Positions 26,626 through 35,828 of a stretch of DNA of 64,000 bases are shown one piece after another. Source of the stretch: Paenibacillus ihumii (GTDB lineage: Bacteria; Bacillota; Bacilli; Paenibacillales; Paenibacillaceae). The translations under genes were made by a program, and so were the position numbers. The notes beneath the pieces were generated by a model that was given only the letters and a program-made list of their open reading frames with translations, had not been told where the DNA came from and searched no databases. Each line of letters opens with the position of its first letter. Positions within the stretch are counted from its first letter, which is position 1. The stretch spans positions 620,001 to 684,000 of the forward strand of contig NZ_LN884299.1 of assembly GCF_001403875.1 (NCBI RefSeq), read 5' to 3'.

Positions 26626-27510
26626 TTATGACTGAGCCAACGGCAACGCGCTTCCCACGTTTCCTACATCTATAATCTCATCGATAAAAGCCCGAACCGA
26701 GCTCGTAATATGGGAGTCCTTCCGGCGAATGAATACCGTCGTAATCCCCCGGTAGGGATCAGGCACCTGATGGCAGTGCAGATTACCTTGAGCAGCTACT
26801 AAGCTAACCGTGGATTTTGGAACAATAGTGAGTCCGATGCCCGCGGCCACGCTGCCGATAATCGTGTCGAATGTGCCGAATTCCATAATTTTCTTTGGAA
26901 CAATGCCCTCGTCCAGCAGCCAGCTCTCCAGCCTTGCGCGATAGCTGCAGCCTTTGTTGTACAGCAGAAGGGGCTTGGCGGTAATGTCATCCAGCGAAAA
27001 ATCCGTTCCTCTGGAGACGATAACCAGCTCCTCTTGGAATACCTCATATTGCTCGATCAACGGATGCTGGATAGGCCCCGTCACGAATGCCCCATCCAGC
27101 TTGAATTCGATCACTTCCTGAAGCAGTTGCTCGGTGACTCCCGTCTTCAGGGATAGATCAACGTTGGGATATTTCTGCAGATAAGAGGATAACAGCTCCG
27201 GCAGAGCAATAACCGTCTCCACGATTCCGATCTCCAGGATGCCGGACGGTGTGGCCGAGCCCTGAAATACCTTTCTCATTTCGTCGAATTTAGCTAGAAT
27301 ATCGTTCACGTACTCGAGCAGACGCTTGCCTTCCGTATTGAGAACCATGCCCCGTTTATGCCGGTAAAATAACTCGGTATGCAGCTCACGCTCCAGCAGC
27401 TTGATTCTCGCCGTTACATTGGATTGAACGTAACTAAGCTCCTGCGCAGCCTTGCTGATGCTTCCGTGAAGCGCGACCGTCTGAAAAATCCGCAAATCAT
27501 TCAAATCCAA
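26626..27510 (-). CDS. LysR family transcriptional regulator
   Basis: A 294-aa protein with the winged helix at the N-terminus (LRIFQTVALHGSISKAAQEL, then SYVQSNVTARIKLLERELHT) and a two-lobe effector-binding domain (LEIGIVETVIALPELLSSYL and GITTVFIRRKDSHI). The start is TTG 27510, six bases after GGGGAGG. It is divergent from the EamA transporter gene 152 bp away and is the probable regulator of that gene. The effector is unknown. Confidence 0.9.
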   Translation of the reverse strand: MDLNDLRIFQTVALHGSISKAAQELSYVQSNVTARIKLLERELHTELFYRHKRGMVLNTEGKRLLEYVNDILAKFDEMRKVFQGSATPSGILEIGIVETVIALPELLSSYLQKYPNVDLSLKTGVTEQLLQEVIEFKLDGAFVTGPIQHPLIEQYEVFQEELVIVSRGTDFSLDDITAKPLLLYNKGCSYRARLESWLLDEGIVPKKIMEFGTFDTIIGSVAAGIGLTIVPKSTVSLVAAQGNLHCHQVPDPYRGITTVFIRRKDSHITSSVRAFIDEIIDVGNVGSALPLAQS

Positions 27511-27662
27511 TTCTGTCCTCCCCCTGTCTGCTCGTCGCTATCTCTTCCAGGTATCATTATAAATGATGATTATGTTGATTTACAATCATTTTACTGTTAT
27601 CTGTGATTAATTTATCATTTGTTATGAATCTTGGTTCGGATATTGTTAAGGAGAACGATGAA

Positions 27663-28643
27663 ATGAATAAAAAGCAAGTCATCTTAGGGTCGGCCCTATG
27701 TCTCATCGCCAGTATGTCCTGGGGAGCCATGTTCCCCGTTGCGCAAATCGCTTTGCAGAAAATCGATCCGTTCTATTTCTCTTTGATCCGTTATGCAATC
27801 GTTGCCGTCATTCTCTCCGCTCTTCTGTGGGTGAAGGAAGGAAAAGCGGCTTTTCGCCTGGAGGGAAAAGGAAAGGCCCTTCTCTTCTACGGCACGATGG
27901 CGTTTACCGTGTATAACATGTTCGTGTTCTCAGGCCAGCATCTGATGGGGGATACCGGCACGATTACCGCCTCTTTGATCGAGGTGCTCATGCCGATGAT
28001 TTCGGTCCTGTTCGTCTGGGTTACCGCGAAGACCAAGCCGCCCGGCTATACGATCGTCAGTATGGTTCTATGTCTGGCTGGTGCCGTGCTGGTCATCACC
28101 AACGGCAAACTGGCCTTCTTCGCCGAAGCCAGCAAATCGCTGTTCCCGCTGCTGCTTATTGTGCTCGGAGTTACAGGCTGGGTGCTGTATTCGATGGGGG
28201 GAAGCCGATTCAAAGCCTGGTCGGTCCTGCGGTATTCAACCTTGACCTGCCTGCTGGGAAGCATGGTGTCCCTGGTCATCGTCTTCTTCGCTACTCTGCT
28301 GGGGCTGCTGCCCGCCCCTTCTCTGCCGACACTAGGCGCCATCAAATGGGAAATGGCCTTTATGATTTTGCTTCCCGGCATCGCGGCGCTGTTAAGCTGG
28401 AACGCAGGGTTGAAGATCCTATCGCCGCTGAACGGAATTCTATATATCAACTTCGTTCCGATCACCACTTTGATGATTATGGCTATTCAGGGATACCATG
28501 TTTCGATGTTCGAAATTTACGGTACACTGCTCGTTATTTTTGCCATCGTACGCAACAATCTGGCTCAGCGCAAAGAACAGAAGGATCACGCGAAGAGCAA
28601 GACCGTGGAGCCGAGCGCCAAAATCCGTACAGCCAGTCATTAG
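27663..28643 (+). CDS. EamA/DMT family transporter
   Basis: A 326-aa integral membrane protein with about ten helices in two EamA halves (GSALCLIASMSWGAMFPVAQ and VLGVTGWVLYSMGGSRF). Family members export amino acids or other metabolites, but specificity cannot be read. The start was set at ATG 27663, nine bases after AAGGAG; the frame is open back to 27603 without a ribosome site. It is divergent from a LysR gene, a common regulator-exporter pair. Confidence 0.86.
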   Translation: MNKKQVILGSALCLIASMSWGAMFPVAQIALQKIDPFYFSLIRYAIVAVILSALLWVKEGKAAFRLEGKGKALLFYGTMAFTVYNMFVFSGQHLMGDTGTITASLIEVLMPMISVLFVWVTAKTKPPGYTIVSMVLCLAGAVLVITNGKLAFFAEASKSLFPLLLIVLGVTGWVLYSMGGSRFKAWSVLRYSTLTCLLGSMVSLVIVFFATLLGLLPAPSLPTLGAIKWEMAFMILLPGIAALLSWNAGLKILSPLNGILYINFVPITTLMIMAIQGYHVSMFEIYGTLLVIFAIVRNNLAQRKEQKDHAKSKTVEPSAKIRTASH

Positions 28644-28664
28644 AGCCCTTCCCTTCGTTAAAGA

Positions 28665-28712
28665 CGACCGTTAGTGGCAACCGTTAGAGGCGACCGTTAG
28701 AAACGGCAAGTT
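28665..28712. repeat. short tandem repeat
   Basis: Three copies of about 16-18 bp built on the word accgttag (gacgaccgttag, ggcaaccgttagaggcg, accgttagaaacg) follow the EamA gene. Confidence 0.5.
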
Positions 28713-28993
28713 AACAATCTAGCAGAGGTTCTCCAACGCGGGTATATTTGAAGTTATGAGAGATATCGAACTTGAAACCTGCTGCTGGCATATTACGGGC
28801 GGCTCCTAGCAATAAAAAAACAAGAGGTTGGGTCAATAAGCCCCGAAAATAAAAGATTGGGGCGAAAACGTAAAGTTGGGACTGACCCCGTAGCGTCGTG
28901 AGAGAAATTAAACCACCTTCAAGAAAATGCAGCCAGTTGCCGGAAATGAACCGGCGACTGGTAGTTTAAACTTGAACGGTGTATCGATTCCTG

Positions 28994-29275
28994 TCAAACA
29001 GGGGGCAGTCCCCATTTCCACTCCAACCTTTTTTGTGGCCACTGCTTTTGTAAGAAAGCAGCGAGGCGGATGCCTGCTACTTTCAGTAGATTGTAGGCTA
29101 AGGCCACAGGCCCGAACTGCCCATGAACCTTGTATAAGCCTCGCAGGAAAAACCTAGAAAATAATCGGTTCCCCTTTAGCCAAATACGCTCTCTGCCTCG
29201 GGTTGCCCTTGATGTGACCAAACACCCTCTCCACCTCCCCTTTACACCGAGGATAAATTGCGGACTCCCCGTTCT
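28994..29275 (-). pseudogene. decayed IS1182-like transposase C-terminal fragment
   Basis: One frame encodes IYPRCKGEVERVFGHIKGN, and a second frame shortly after encodes RFFLRGLYKVHGQFGPVALA and YNLLKVAGIRLAAFLQ. Together these resemble the end of IS1182-type transposases (K-x-EVE-x-VFG-x-IK-x-N, then LRGL-x-KV and ALA-x-NL). A frameshift and an in-frame TAG separate the two parts, and no N-terminal part is present. Words related to gggactgacccc occur nearby at 28878-28889 and, inverted, at 29001-29013, and may be remains of element ends. Confidence 0.6.
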
Positions 29276-29540
29276 AGTGGACATGAATTGCAGATTTCCC
29301 GTTCACGGACTCCCCGTTCTAGTGGACATGAATTGCAGATTTCTCGTTCAAGTAGACATGAATCGCAGTGCTAGCAGGCATAAATTGCAGATTTCTCATG
29401 CTAGCCGAGCATGATTCGCGGACTTCTCGTGCTAGCCGAGCATGATTCGCAAGGACTTCTCGTGCTAGCCGAGCATGATTCGCAAGGACTTCTCGTGCTA
29501 GCCGAGCATGATTCGCAAGGACTTCTCGTTCTAAATGGAT
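29270..29540. repeat. tandem repeats, 33-bp unit at the end
   Basis: The later part has copies of a 33-bp unit (gctagccgagcatgattcgc and aaggacttctcgt) starting at 29400, 29431, 29464 and 29497; the first lacks two bases. The earlier part (29270-29400) has more diverged copies with ggacatgaattgcagatttc and ccgttctagt. Units abut directly, so this is not a CRISPR array. The periodic open frames it creates are not taken as genes. Confidence 0.8.
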
Positions 29541-29709
29541 TTATAGTAGTTAGTTTCTCCGGCAAAGAAAGGAAAGTAGATTTAAATGGATTTCTTGTAG
29601 GTAGAAGAAGGGAACTGTCCATCTGGGGCGGGATTCTTGATTTTAGGCACATAAAATCCACTTATTACCCTAAAACATTCATTTAGAGCATAATTAGATA
29701 CATGAATTC

Positions 29710-29900
29710 CATTTAATGTTTGCGTTTTAGTGTTTGCGTTTTAATGTTCACGATTATAGCGTTCGCGTTATGGTGTTCTCCATTTAGCGTTCACGATTTA
29801 ACGTTTGCGTTTTAATGTTCACGATTTAGCGTTTGCGATTTAACGTTTGCGTTTTAATGTTCACGATTATAGCGTTCACGATTTTAGCGTTCGCGTTCCA
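29710..29900. repeat. tandem repeat of 14-15 bp
   Basis: About a dozen copies of a unit close to gttcacgatttaac or gtttgcgttttaat follow each other without gaps. The array then fades into gttcg-rich sequence up to about 29955. Confidence 0.8.
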
Positions 29901-30035
29901 TAACTTGTGTTCGTGCTTGAGTTCGGAAGCTTATGTTCGAGTTCAAAGTTCGATAGCTTATGTCAAACGAGCCAAAAAACAGGCAGCAGGTAAAGAAGAA
30001 ATTGCTTCTGTAGAAACGGACAGCTTTCAAAAAGA

Positions 30036-30083
30036 AAGGGACGCCCCTCAGTCGTCTAACGACTTCAGAGACAGTCCCTTGTT
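30036..30083 (-). terminator. terminator downstream of the sodium-dependent transporter
   Basis: On the minus strand aagggac and gtccctt close a stem with an inner agtcg/cgact pairing. A T-rich stretch (tctttttg) follows. It lies about 95 bp beyond the transporter stop. Confidence 0.7.
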
Positions 30084-30174
30084 TGAATTCAGCTGCTTTT
30101 TTTAAAACTCGCCTTAAGGAGCATAGGTTAAGCCCCTCTCCCAAGGGAGTAAATCGCTGACGGCAACCTTGGTC

Positions 30175-31527
30175 CTACTTAAACTTGATCAGGCCCGAAG
30201 TATGGAGCAGCACCAGGAATACGAGAATCGGCGCGATATAGCGCAGCATGAACAGCCACACCCGGAACCAGCCTGCACGCAGGCCTGATGCCTCCGCCGC
30301 TCCTTTCCAGAAGTACCCGGCGAATATCGTAATCGCAAGCCCGCCGATTGGAAGCATAATGTTGGACGTAATGAAATCCACCCAGTCAAAGAACGCCTTG
30401 CCTCCGAACGTGAGCCCTGGCGCCATGCCGAGCGACAGCGCGGAAGGTATCCCCAGCAGGAAGATCAGCGCAGCCAGAGTCCAAACGGATCGCTTCCGGC
30501 TCCAGCTGAACCGCTCCATCGTGTACGATACCGGAACCTCCAGCAAAGATACCGCCGACGTCAAGGCAGCGATTGCCAGCAGAATGAAGAACAGGCCTCC
30601 GAAGAACCCGCCCCATGGCATAGCCGAGAAGGCAGCTGGCAAAGCGATGAACACCAGGGACGGACCCTGATCCGGCGCGATGCCAAACGAGAAGGTTGTC
30701 GGGAAAATGATCAGCCCCGCAATGAACGCATAGATCAAATCACCAACGCCAATAGCCAGCGTCGCCGAGCCGAGAGACTGTTCTTTGCGGACGTATGAGC
30801 CATACGTTAGCAAAATCCCCATACCTAGAGACAAGGAGAAAAAAGCATGGCCGAGCGCTACTAATGCCGACTCCGCGGTCAATTGGGAAAAGTCCGGCTT
30901 GAGGAAGAAGGCTACTCCTTCCTCTGATCCCGGAAGCGTCACCGCCCGAATCATTAGAACAATCAGGAGAATGACGAGGCTCGGGATAAGAACTTTATTG
31001 AATTTCTCGATGCCCCCGGAAATTCCTAGAATAACAACGCTACCCGTGATAAGCAGGGCAACGAACTGCCAGAAAATCGGCATGTAGCCGGATACGAACT
31101 GGGAGAACTGCCCGGCGAAATCCGTATTGCTGAACAAATTTCCGCTGAATGCCGTGACCGCGTAATGCAGCGTCCAGCCCGCTACGATAATATAGAACGA
31201 CAGGATCATAAAGGGGGCAATAACCTGAAGGATGCCCAGCCCCTTCCAGCCCCGTCGTCCGCCGACTCTCACGAAGGCTGTCGCTGCGCTTCCCCGGCCG
31301 CTGCGTCCGATGGCCAGCTCCGCCAGAAGCACGGGTAATCCGATCACCAGCAAACAGACAATAAAGAGCAGGAAGAAGGCCGCTCCCCCGTTCTCACCGG
31401 TGATATAAGGGAACTTCCACATGTTCCCGAGGCCAACGGAGCTTCCGATTGCAGCCAGGATAAACCCGGTAGAAGAAAAGCGTTCTTTCTTCTTATCACT
31501 AGTATTTGTACTATTCTGCACACTCAT
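30175..31527 (-). CDS. neurotransmitter:sodium symporter (NSS) family transporter
   Basis: A 450-aa membrane protein with about 11-12 helices of the LeuT fold. The sodium and substrate motifs of helix 1 (ILAAIGSSVGLGNMWKFPYI), helix 2 (GAAFFLLFIVCLLVIGLPVL) and the helix 6 region (ALGHAFFSLSLGMGILLTYG) are clear. These proteins take up amino acids or related compounds with sodium. The substrate is not shown. The start is ATG 31527 after GGAG. It is a single gene divergent from the Hsp70 operon. Confidence 0.9.
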   Translation of the reverse strand: MSVQNSTNTSDKKKERFSSTGFILAAIGSSVGLGNMWKFPYITGENGGAAFFLLFIVCLLVIGLPVLLAELAIGRSGRGSAATAFVRVGGRRGWKGLGILQVIAPFMILSFYIIVAGWTLHYAVTAFSGNLFSNTDFAGQFSQFVSGYMPIFWQFVALLITGSVVILGISGGIEKFNKVLIPSLVILLIVLMIRAVTLPGSEEGVAFFLKPDFSQLTAESALVALGHAFFSLSLGMGILLTYGSYVRKEQSLGSATLAIGVGDLIYAFIAGLIIFPTTFSFGIAPDQGPSLVFIALPAAFSAMPWGGFFGGLFFILLAIAALTSAVSLLEVPVSYTMERFSWSRKRSVWTLAALIFLLGIPSALSLGMAPGLTFGGKAFFDWVDFITSNIMLPIGGLAITIFAGYFWKGAAEASGLRAGWFRVWLFMLRYIAPILVFLVLLHTSGLIKFK

Positions 31528-31836
31528 TATATCGACTCCATCTATCTATAATATCAAATCATTATATATCATTCTCCACAGTTGGTCATATTAAATATTT
31601 ATCCATTTTAATTCTTTTGCAAGCAGGCAGTAATCCTATACTGAATTTGAATAGTACCATATTTAATCAACGAGCGATATAATTCTTATGACGCAATTCT
31701 ACTATTTGTATCATTATTACCGATTCTTTTGTCTTTTTTACTCTGAGTGACTGGAGATGTTTATGAAAAATATGATAAAATTTGTCGATATATACCTGTA
31801 GTAGGATTCAATACATATAGAGATGAGGTTGCCTGA
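31528..31836. other. upstream region of the Hsp70-like operon
   Basis: An AT-rich, non-coding 309-bp gap between divergent genes. No CIRCE-type inverted repeat (ttagcactc...gagtgctaa) was found, so HrcA control is not supported. Confidence 0.5.
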
Positions 31837-33540
31837 ATGACCATGATTGGGATCGATTTAGGGACCACCCATAGTCTGGTGGCCTACTGGACGGAAGAAG
31901 GTCCAAAAATTATACCAAATGTATACGGGGAACATCTGACTCCCTCCGTCGTTGGAGTGGATGATAATGGCGAAATTTTGATCGGGCAAATCGCCAAAGA
32001 ACGGCTGATGACGCATCCTGATTTGACGGCCTCGACTTTCAAGCGTTATATGGGCACCGAGAAGCTGTACCGCCTGGGCAAGTATACCTTTACCCCGGAA
32101 GAGCTCTCTTCGTTTGTCATCAAGTCGCTCAAGGCCGATGCAGAGGCCTTCCTGGGCCAAGAGGTGACCGAGGCGGTCATCAGCGTACCCGCCTACTTCA
32201 ACGATACCCAGCGGAAGGCGACGAAGCGCGCAGCCGAATTCGCAGGCTTGAAGGTAGAGCGGCTGATCAGCGAGCCGACGGCCGCTGCCATCGCTTATGG
32301 GCTGCACCAAGAAGAGTCGGAGACCAAATTCCTCGTCTTTGACCTCGGAGGCGGCACCTTCGACGTATCGATCCTTGAGTTTTTTGAAGGGGTCATGGAG
32401 GTCAAATCGATCGCGGGGGACAATTATTTGGGCGGCGAGGACTTCACAGAACTGCTCGTCTCCTATTTCGTGCAGAAGCATGGCCTGGATTACAGCTCTC
32501 TGGATCTCAAAGCCCGCTCCGCGCTGTTCAAGCAGGCTGAATTATGCAAGCGGATGCTGGGCCAGGAGCCGGTCGGAACAATGACCTTCACGCTGGAGGA
32601 TACGACCTACGAAGCTTCGATTGATCGTAACGAATACGAGAAAATCTCTGCCCAGCTCATGCTGCGCCTTCGTCACCCTATCGAGCGGGCGCTGCGGGAT
32701 GCCGCGCTGTCTCCTCGGGATATGGATGCGGTCATTCTCATTGGGGGCGCAACCCGGATGCCGGTCATCAAATCGATCGTAACGAAAATGTTCGGGCGCC
32801 TGCCTTTTGCCGGGGTGAATCCGGATGAGACCGTCGCTCTCGGAGCCGCCATTCAGGTCGCGCTCAAAGAGAGAAACGAAAGCCTGAAGGAGGTCGTCCT
32901 GACGGACGTCTGTCCTTACACGCTGGGAACCGATACCTCCAAACGGCTCGGCAAGAACCAGTTCGACCATGGTCATTTCTCGCCGATCATCGAGCGCAAC
33001 ACCCCGATTCCCGTCAGCAAGGTGCAGTCCTACTATACATTGTACGATCAGCAGAGCGAGGTCAGCGTCTGCATCTACCAAGGCGAGAGCCGCATGGTAG
33101 CCAATAATATCAAGCTGGGCGAGCTCCTGATCGATGTTCCGCCCGACAAAGCGGGCGAGCAAAGCATAGATGTCAGGTTTACCTACGACATTAACGGCAT
33201 TCTGGAAGTCGAGGTGAAAATTAACAGCACCGGAAATAAGAAGACGATGATTATTGAGAAGAATCCGGGCAAAATGACGCCGGAGGAAATTCAGAAGCGG
33301 CTAAACGAGCTGAAGGACATCAAGATCCACCCCCGCGAACGCAGCGAGAACCGCCTGCTGCTCGCCAAAGGTGAACGGCTGTATGAAGAGGCGCTCGGCG
33401 AGAAAAGGGACGAGATCGCCTTTTTGCTCCTCGAGTTCGAGCGGGTGCTCGCTTCCCAGAACGAACACGAGATCAAGAAGGCGGCCACAACGCTCAGGAA
33501 GCAGCTTGAGCATTTGGAGAAGTGGAGTGACTACTTTTGA
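31837..33540 (+). CDS. Hsp70 family chaperone, HscC-like
   Basis: A 567-aa Hsp70, shorter than DnaK (about 610) and close to E. coli HscC. The nucleotide-binding domain is complete: MIGIDLGTTHSLVAYW, the linker-side VISVPAYFNDTQRKATKRAA, FDLGGGTFDVSILEF and VILIGGATRMPVIKSI. The substrate-binding part has ERNTPIPVSK and DVRFTYDINGILEVEV, and the lid is short. It starts at ATG 31837, eight bases after a GAGG. Its stop overlaps by four bases the TTG start of a J-domain protein, so chaperone and co-chaperone are coupled. The client is unknown. Confidence 0.88.
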   Translation: MTMIGIDLGTTHSLVAYWTEEGPKIIPNVYGEHLTPSVVGVDDNGEILIGQIAKERLMTHPDLTASTFKRYMGTEKLYRLGKYTFTPEELSSFVIKSLKADAEAFLGQEVTEAVISVPAYFNDTQRKATKRAAEFAGLKVERLISEPTAAAIAYGLHQEESETKFLVFDLGGGTFDVSILEFFEGVMEVKSIAGDNYLGGEDFTELLVSYFVQKHGLDYSSLDLKARSALFKQAELCKRMLGQEPVGTMTFTLEDTTYEASIDRNEYEKISAQLMLRLRHPIERALRDAALSPRDMDAVILIGGATRMPVIKSIVTKMFGRLPFAGVNPDETVALGAAIQVALKERNESLKEVVLTDVCPYTLGTDTSKRLGKNQFDHGHFSPIIERNTPIPVSKVQSYYTLYDQQSEVSVCIYQGESRMVANNIKLGELLIDVPPDKAGEQSIDVRFTYDINGILEVEVKINSTGNKKTMIIEKNPGKMTPEEIQKRLNELKDIKIHPRERSENRLLLAKGERLYEEALGEKRDEIAFLLLEFERVLASQNEHEIKKAATTLRKQLEHLEKWSDYF

Positions 33541-35810
33541 GCATATGGGCAATTCTCGGCATCGAGCAAACCTATGACACGGCCGTCATTCGACGAGCCT
33601 ATGCCAAAGAGCTGCAAAACAACCACCCCGAAGATGATCCCGCAGGATACCAGCGGCTCCGGGAAGCCTATGATCAGGCCATGAAGCTGGCGAAGCAGCA
33701 TCAGCAATCACAGAGCTCAAGGGCAGGGGAAGAGGAGGAGGATTTCTCCTCTTCTTCTTCTGAGCAATCCTTCGGGGAGGTCGAGAATGAAGTCGAGAAT
33801 GAGGATGAGCCCTGGGATAAGGAAGAGGACCAAGATGAGGATCGATCCTGGAGCAGCGAAGATGAGGACGAGGACGAGGATAACCTGCTGGAGGATGAGG
33901 ATGGGCCCTGGAGCGATGGAGATGTAGACGAGGATGATCTGCTGGAGGACGAGGAAGAATCCTGGAGCGGTGAAGATGAGGATGACCTACTGGAGGATGA
34001 GGAGGATGAGCCCTGGAGCCGCGAGGATCAGGGAATTCCCCGGATCCCTCGCCTTCCAAAATGGGGAGCTTTAGATAGCGTCAGCGCTCCGAGTGAAGAC
34101 AGCGAGGTGAATCGCTGGGATTACAATGAGGCTAATGATTACGGGTGGAACGAGGAAGACGAGGATGCCCCGGAGGATTTGGACGACGGGGATAAAGAGC
34201 CTGCGTACAGCATAGATACATTCATGGAGCATGTTCATGCCCTGTATCAGGACTTCCCCGCGCGTCTGAACCTCCAGCTGTGGGTCGAGCTCTTAGGCTC
34301 GGATATTTTATGGGATATCGATGCCCACCGGGAAATATCCGACAGAATGCTCGATTTCTGCGAGCAACATTATTTCCTGCCTAGAGAGGTCTGGCACCTC
34401 CTTGAGGATGCCTTCCGCTGGAGGGAGCGGAGCGCGGAGGAGGAGGATTTCGCGGAGGAATACCCCAAAATCTATGCCTATGCCATCGTTGATTTCTCCG
34501 GACTTCATATGGATTATTCGTCCCTTCTCCAAGCGGAGGAGCTCAAGGATAGCCTCCGGGACGATTTCCTGCGCTACCGGGAAGCCGCAGCTTTGGCGCT
34601 TCAAGAGGACGACAGACGCTCCGCGCACATGAACCTCATCAAGGCGTTGAATATTTTTAAGAGCGACAAGGATTTGATCCGGCTGCAAACCGAGTTTTAT
34701 CGCAGAACCGGAGATCAGGAGAGCGCTCTGGCTTCCTGCAATGAGCTCATCCGAATTGATCCCGCTGACAGCGAAGCCCTCCTGCTGCGGGCCCGATTGC
34801 TGCTTGGCATTGACAAAGCCTCCGAAGCGATGGAGGATGTGCGCCAGATTCTGAACCTGACCCCGAAGCATGCGGAGGCCCTCACGCTCGCCGGACAATG
34901 CTATATGAAGCTGGGCAAGCTGGATCAGGCCAAGAACGCCTTCAATCAGGTGCTCACGATAGACGAGGAAGAAATCGAAGCCGTGCTGGGACTGGCCGAG
35001 ATTTGTCGCCGCACCGAGATGAGCCTGCATCAGCTGCAAGGACCAGCCCGAAGACATGCGAAGCGGGAAATCAACGCGGTGCTAGGCCGAACGCCCCTGC
35101 TGGGTCGGCTAAAAAGAGCAGCAGGCCTGCTTCTATCGCGAAGGTGGGCTGTCATGGTCATCATTGTTGTTCTTCATTTGATGATCGGCGGGGCCACCCT
35201 CAAGCATACCGGCGAGTCTCCTTGGACTTATGCGTACAAAAGACTGCTCCCTCCAAAGGTGCTTACCGTTCAAGACGCCGCTCTCCTCGGTGCCCTCCCG
35301 GAAGGAAATCATGCGGTTCGCATGAAGCTGACGAAAGCCGAATATATCGATGTTCTGGAGATCGAAGACGAGGATGCCAAGAGCCCCTCTTATCGGTATA
35401 TGCGCGCGGAGGAAGCCAAGAAGCTGGGGCTGATGGATCAAATCAGCGGGTATGTATGCATCGGTTATGTAGGCAATGCCTCGGTGATTTTCATTGGGAA
35501 TTATGATCAAGCGATGGAGGCTTACCGTGATAAAACGGTCAACATCGCCGGAAGAATGAAGCTGAATCCACCGGAGCAGCTCCAGTCGGCGATCAAGCAT
35601 TGGACGGAGAATCCATGGGTCTCCCAAAATTATTTAAGCAGCCATCCGTTGTCCGAATATTATGTCATCGCCAAGGATGGCATCCGCAGAAGTGATTCAG
35701 TTGCCAAGCTGCCGGCATCGGTTCCTTTTTTAACGATACTGCTGATCTTGTTCTACATTCCGTTCATTCAGGAGGTACGCAGACAATGGAGATACCTTCG
35801 CTACAACTGA
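33537..35810 (+). CDS. J-domain-like TPR membrane protein with acidic repeats
   Basis: A 757-aa protein. Residues 2-55 form a J-domain-like region (SIWAILGIEQTYDTAVIRRA, then YAKELQNNHPEDDPAGYQRL) in which the HPD motif reads HPE. Residues about 65-180 are a very acidic, Trp/Ser-punctuated repeat segment (DEDDLLEDEEESWSGE, about three copies). Residues about 355-490 are TPR-like (DPADSEALLLRARLLLGI, LAGQCYMKLGKLDQAKNAF). One helix lies near 535-555 and a second near 730-748. TTG 33537 overlaps the Hsp70 stop and has TGGAGTGA upstream. It is probably the co-chaperone of the Hsp70, anchored in the membrane. In E. coli, DjlB and DjlC are the J-like partners of HscC. Confidence 0.82.
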   Translation: MSIWAILGIEQTYDTAVIRRAYAKELQNNHPEDDPAGYQRLREAYDQAMKLAKQHQQSQSSRAGEEEEDFSSSSSEQSFGEVENEVENEDEPWDKEEDQDEDRSWSSEDEDEDEDNLLEDEDGPWSDGDVDEDDLLEDEEESWSGEDEDDLLEDEEDEPWSREDQGIPRIPRLPKWGALDSVSAPSEDSEVNRWDYNEANDYGWNEEDEDAPEDLDDGDKEPAYSIDTFMEHVHALYQDFPARLNLQLWVELLGSDILWDIDAHREISDRMLDFCEQHYFLPREVWHLLEDAFRWRERSAEEEDFAEEYPKIYAYAIVDFSGLHMDYSSLLQAEELKDSLRDDFLRYREAAALALQEDDRRSAHMNLIKALNIFKSDKDLIRLQTEFYRRTGDQESALASCNELIRIDPADSEALLLRARLLLGIDKASEAMEDVRQILNLTPKHAEALTLAGQCYMKLGKLDQAKNAFNQVLTIDEEEIEAVLGLAEICRRTEMSLHQLQGPARRHAKREINAVLGRTPLLGRLKRAAGLLLSRRWAVMVIIVVLHLMIGGATLKHTGESPWTYAYKRLLPPKVLTVQDAALLGALPEGNHAVRMKLTKAEYIDVLEIEDEDAKSPSYRYMRAEEAKKLGLMDQISGYVCIGYVGNASVIFIGNYDQAMEAYRDKTVNIAGRMKLNPPEQLQSAIKHWTENPWVSQNYLSSHPLSEYYVIAKDGIRRSDSVAKLPASVPFLTILLILFYIPFIQEVRRQWRYLRYN
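33840..34030 (+). repeat. in-gene acidic tandem repeat
   Basis: About three imperfect copies of a 48-57 bp unit encode (D/E)-rich blocks with LLEDE and a WS pair. They lie inside the J-domain protein gene and keep its frame. Confidence 0.7.
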
Positions 35811-35828
35811 CCATAGGAGGGCAAGCCT

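Noticed and set aside
29401-29686. CRISPR-like array and repeat-protein ORFs
   Set aside because: The 33-bp units abut without spacers and no cas gene is near, so it is a plain tandem repeat. The 11-residue periodic peptides follow from the unit length.
29833-30105. 90-codon ORF upstream of the transporter terminator
   Set aside because: Its start lies in the 14-bp repeat and its end in the terminator stem; no ribosome site.
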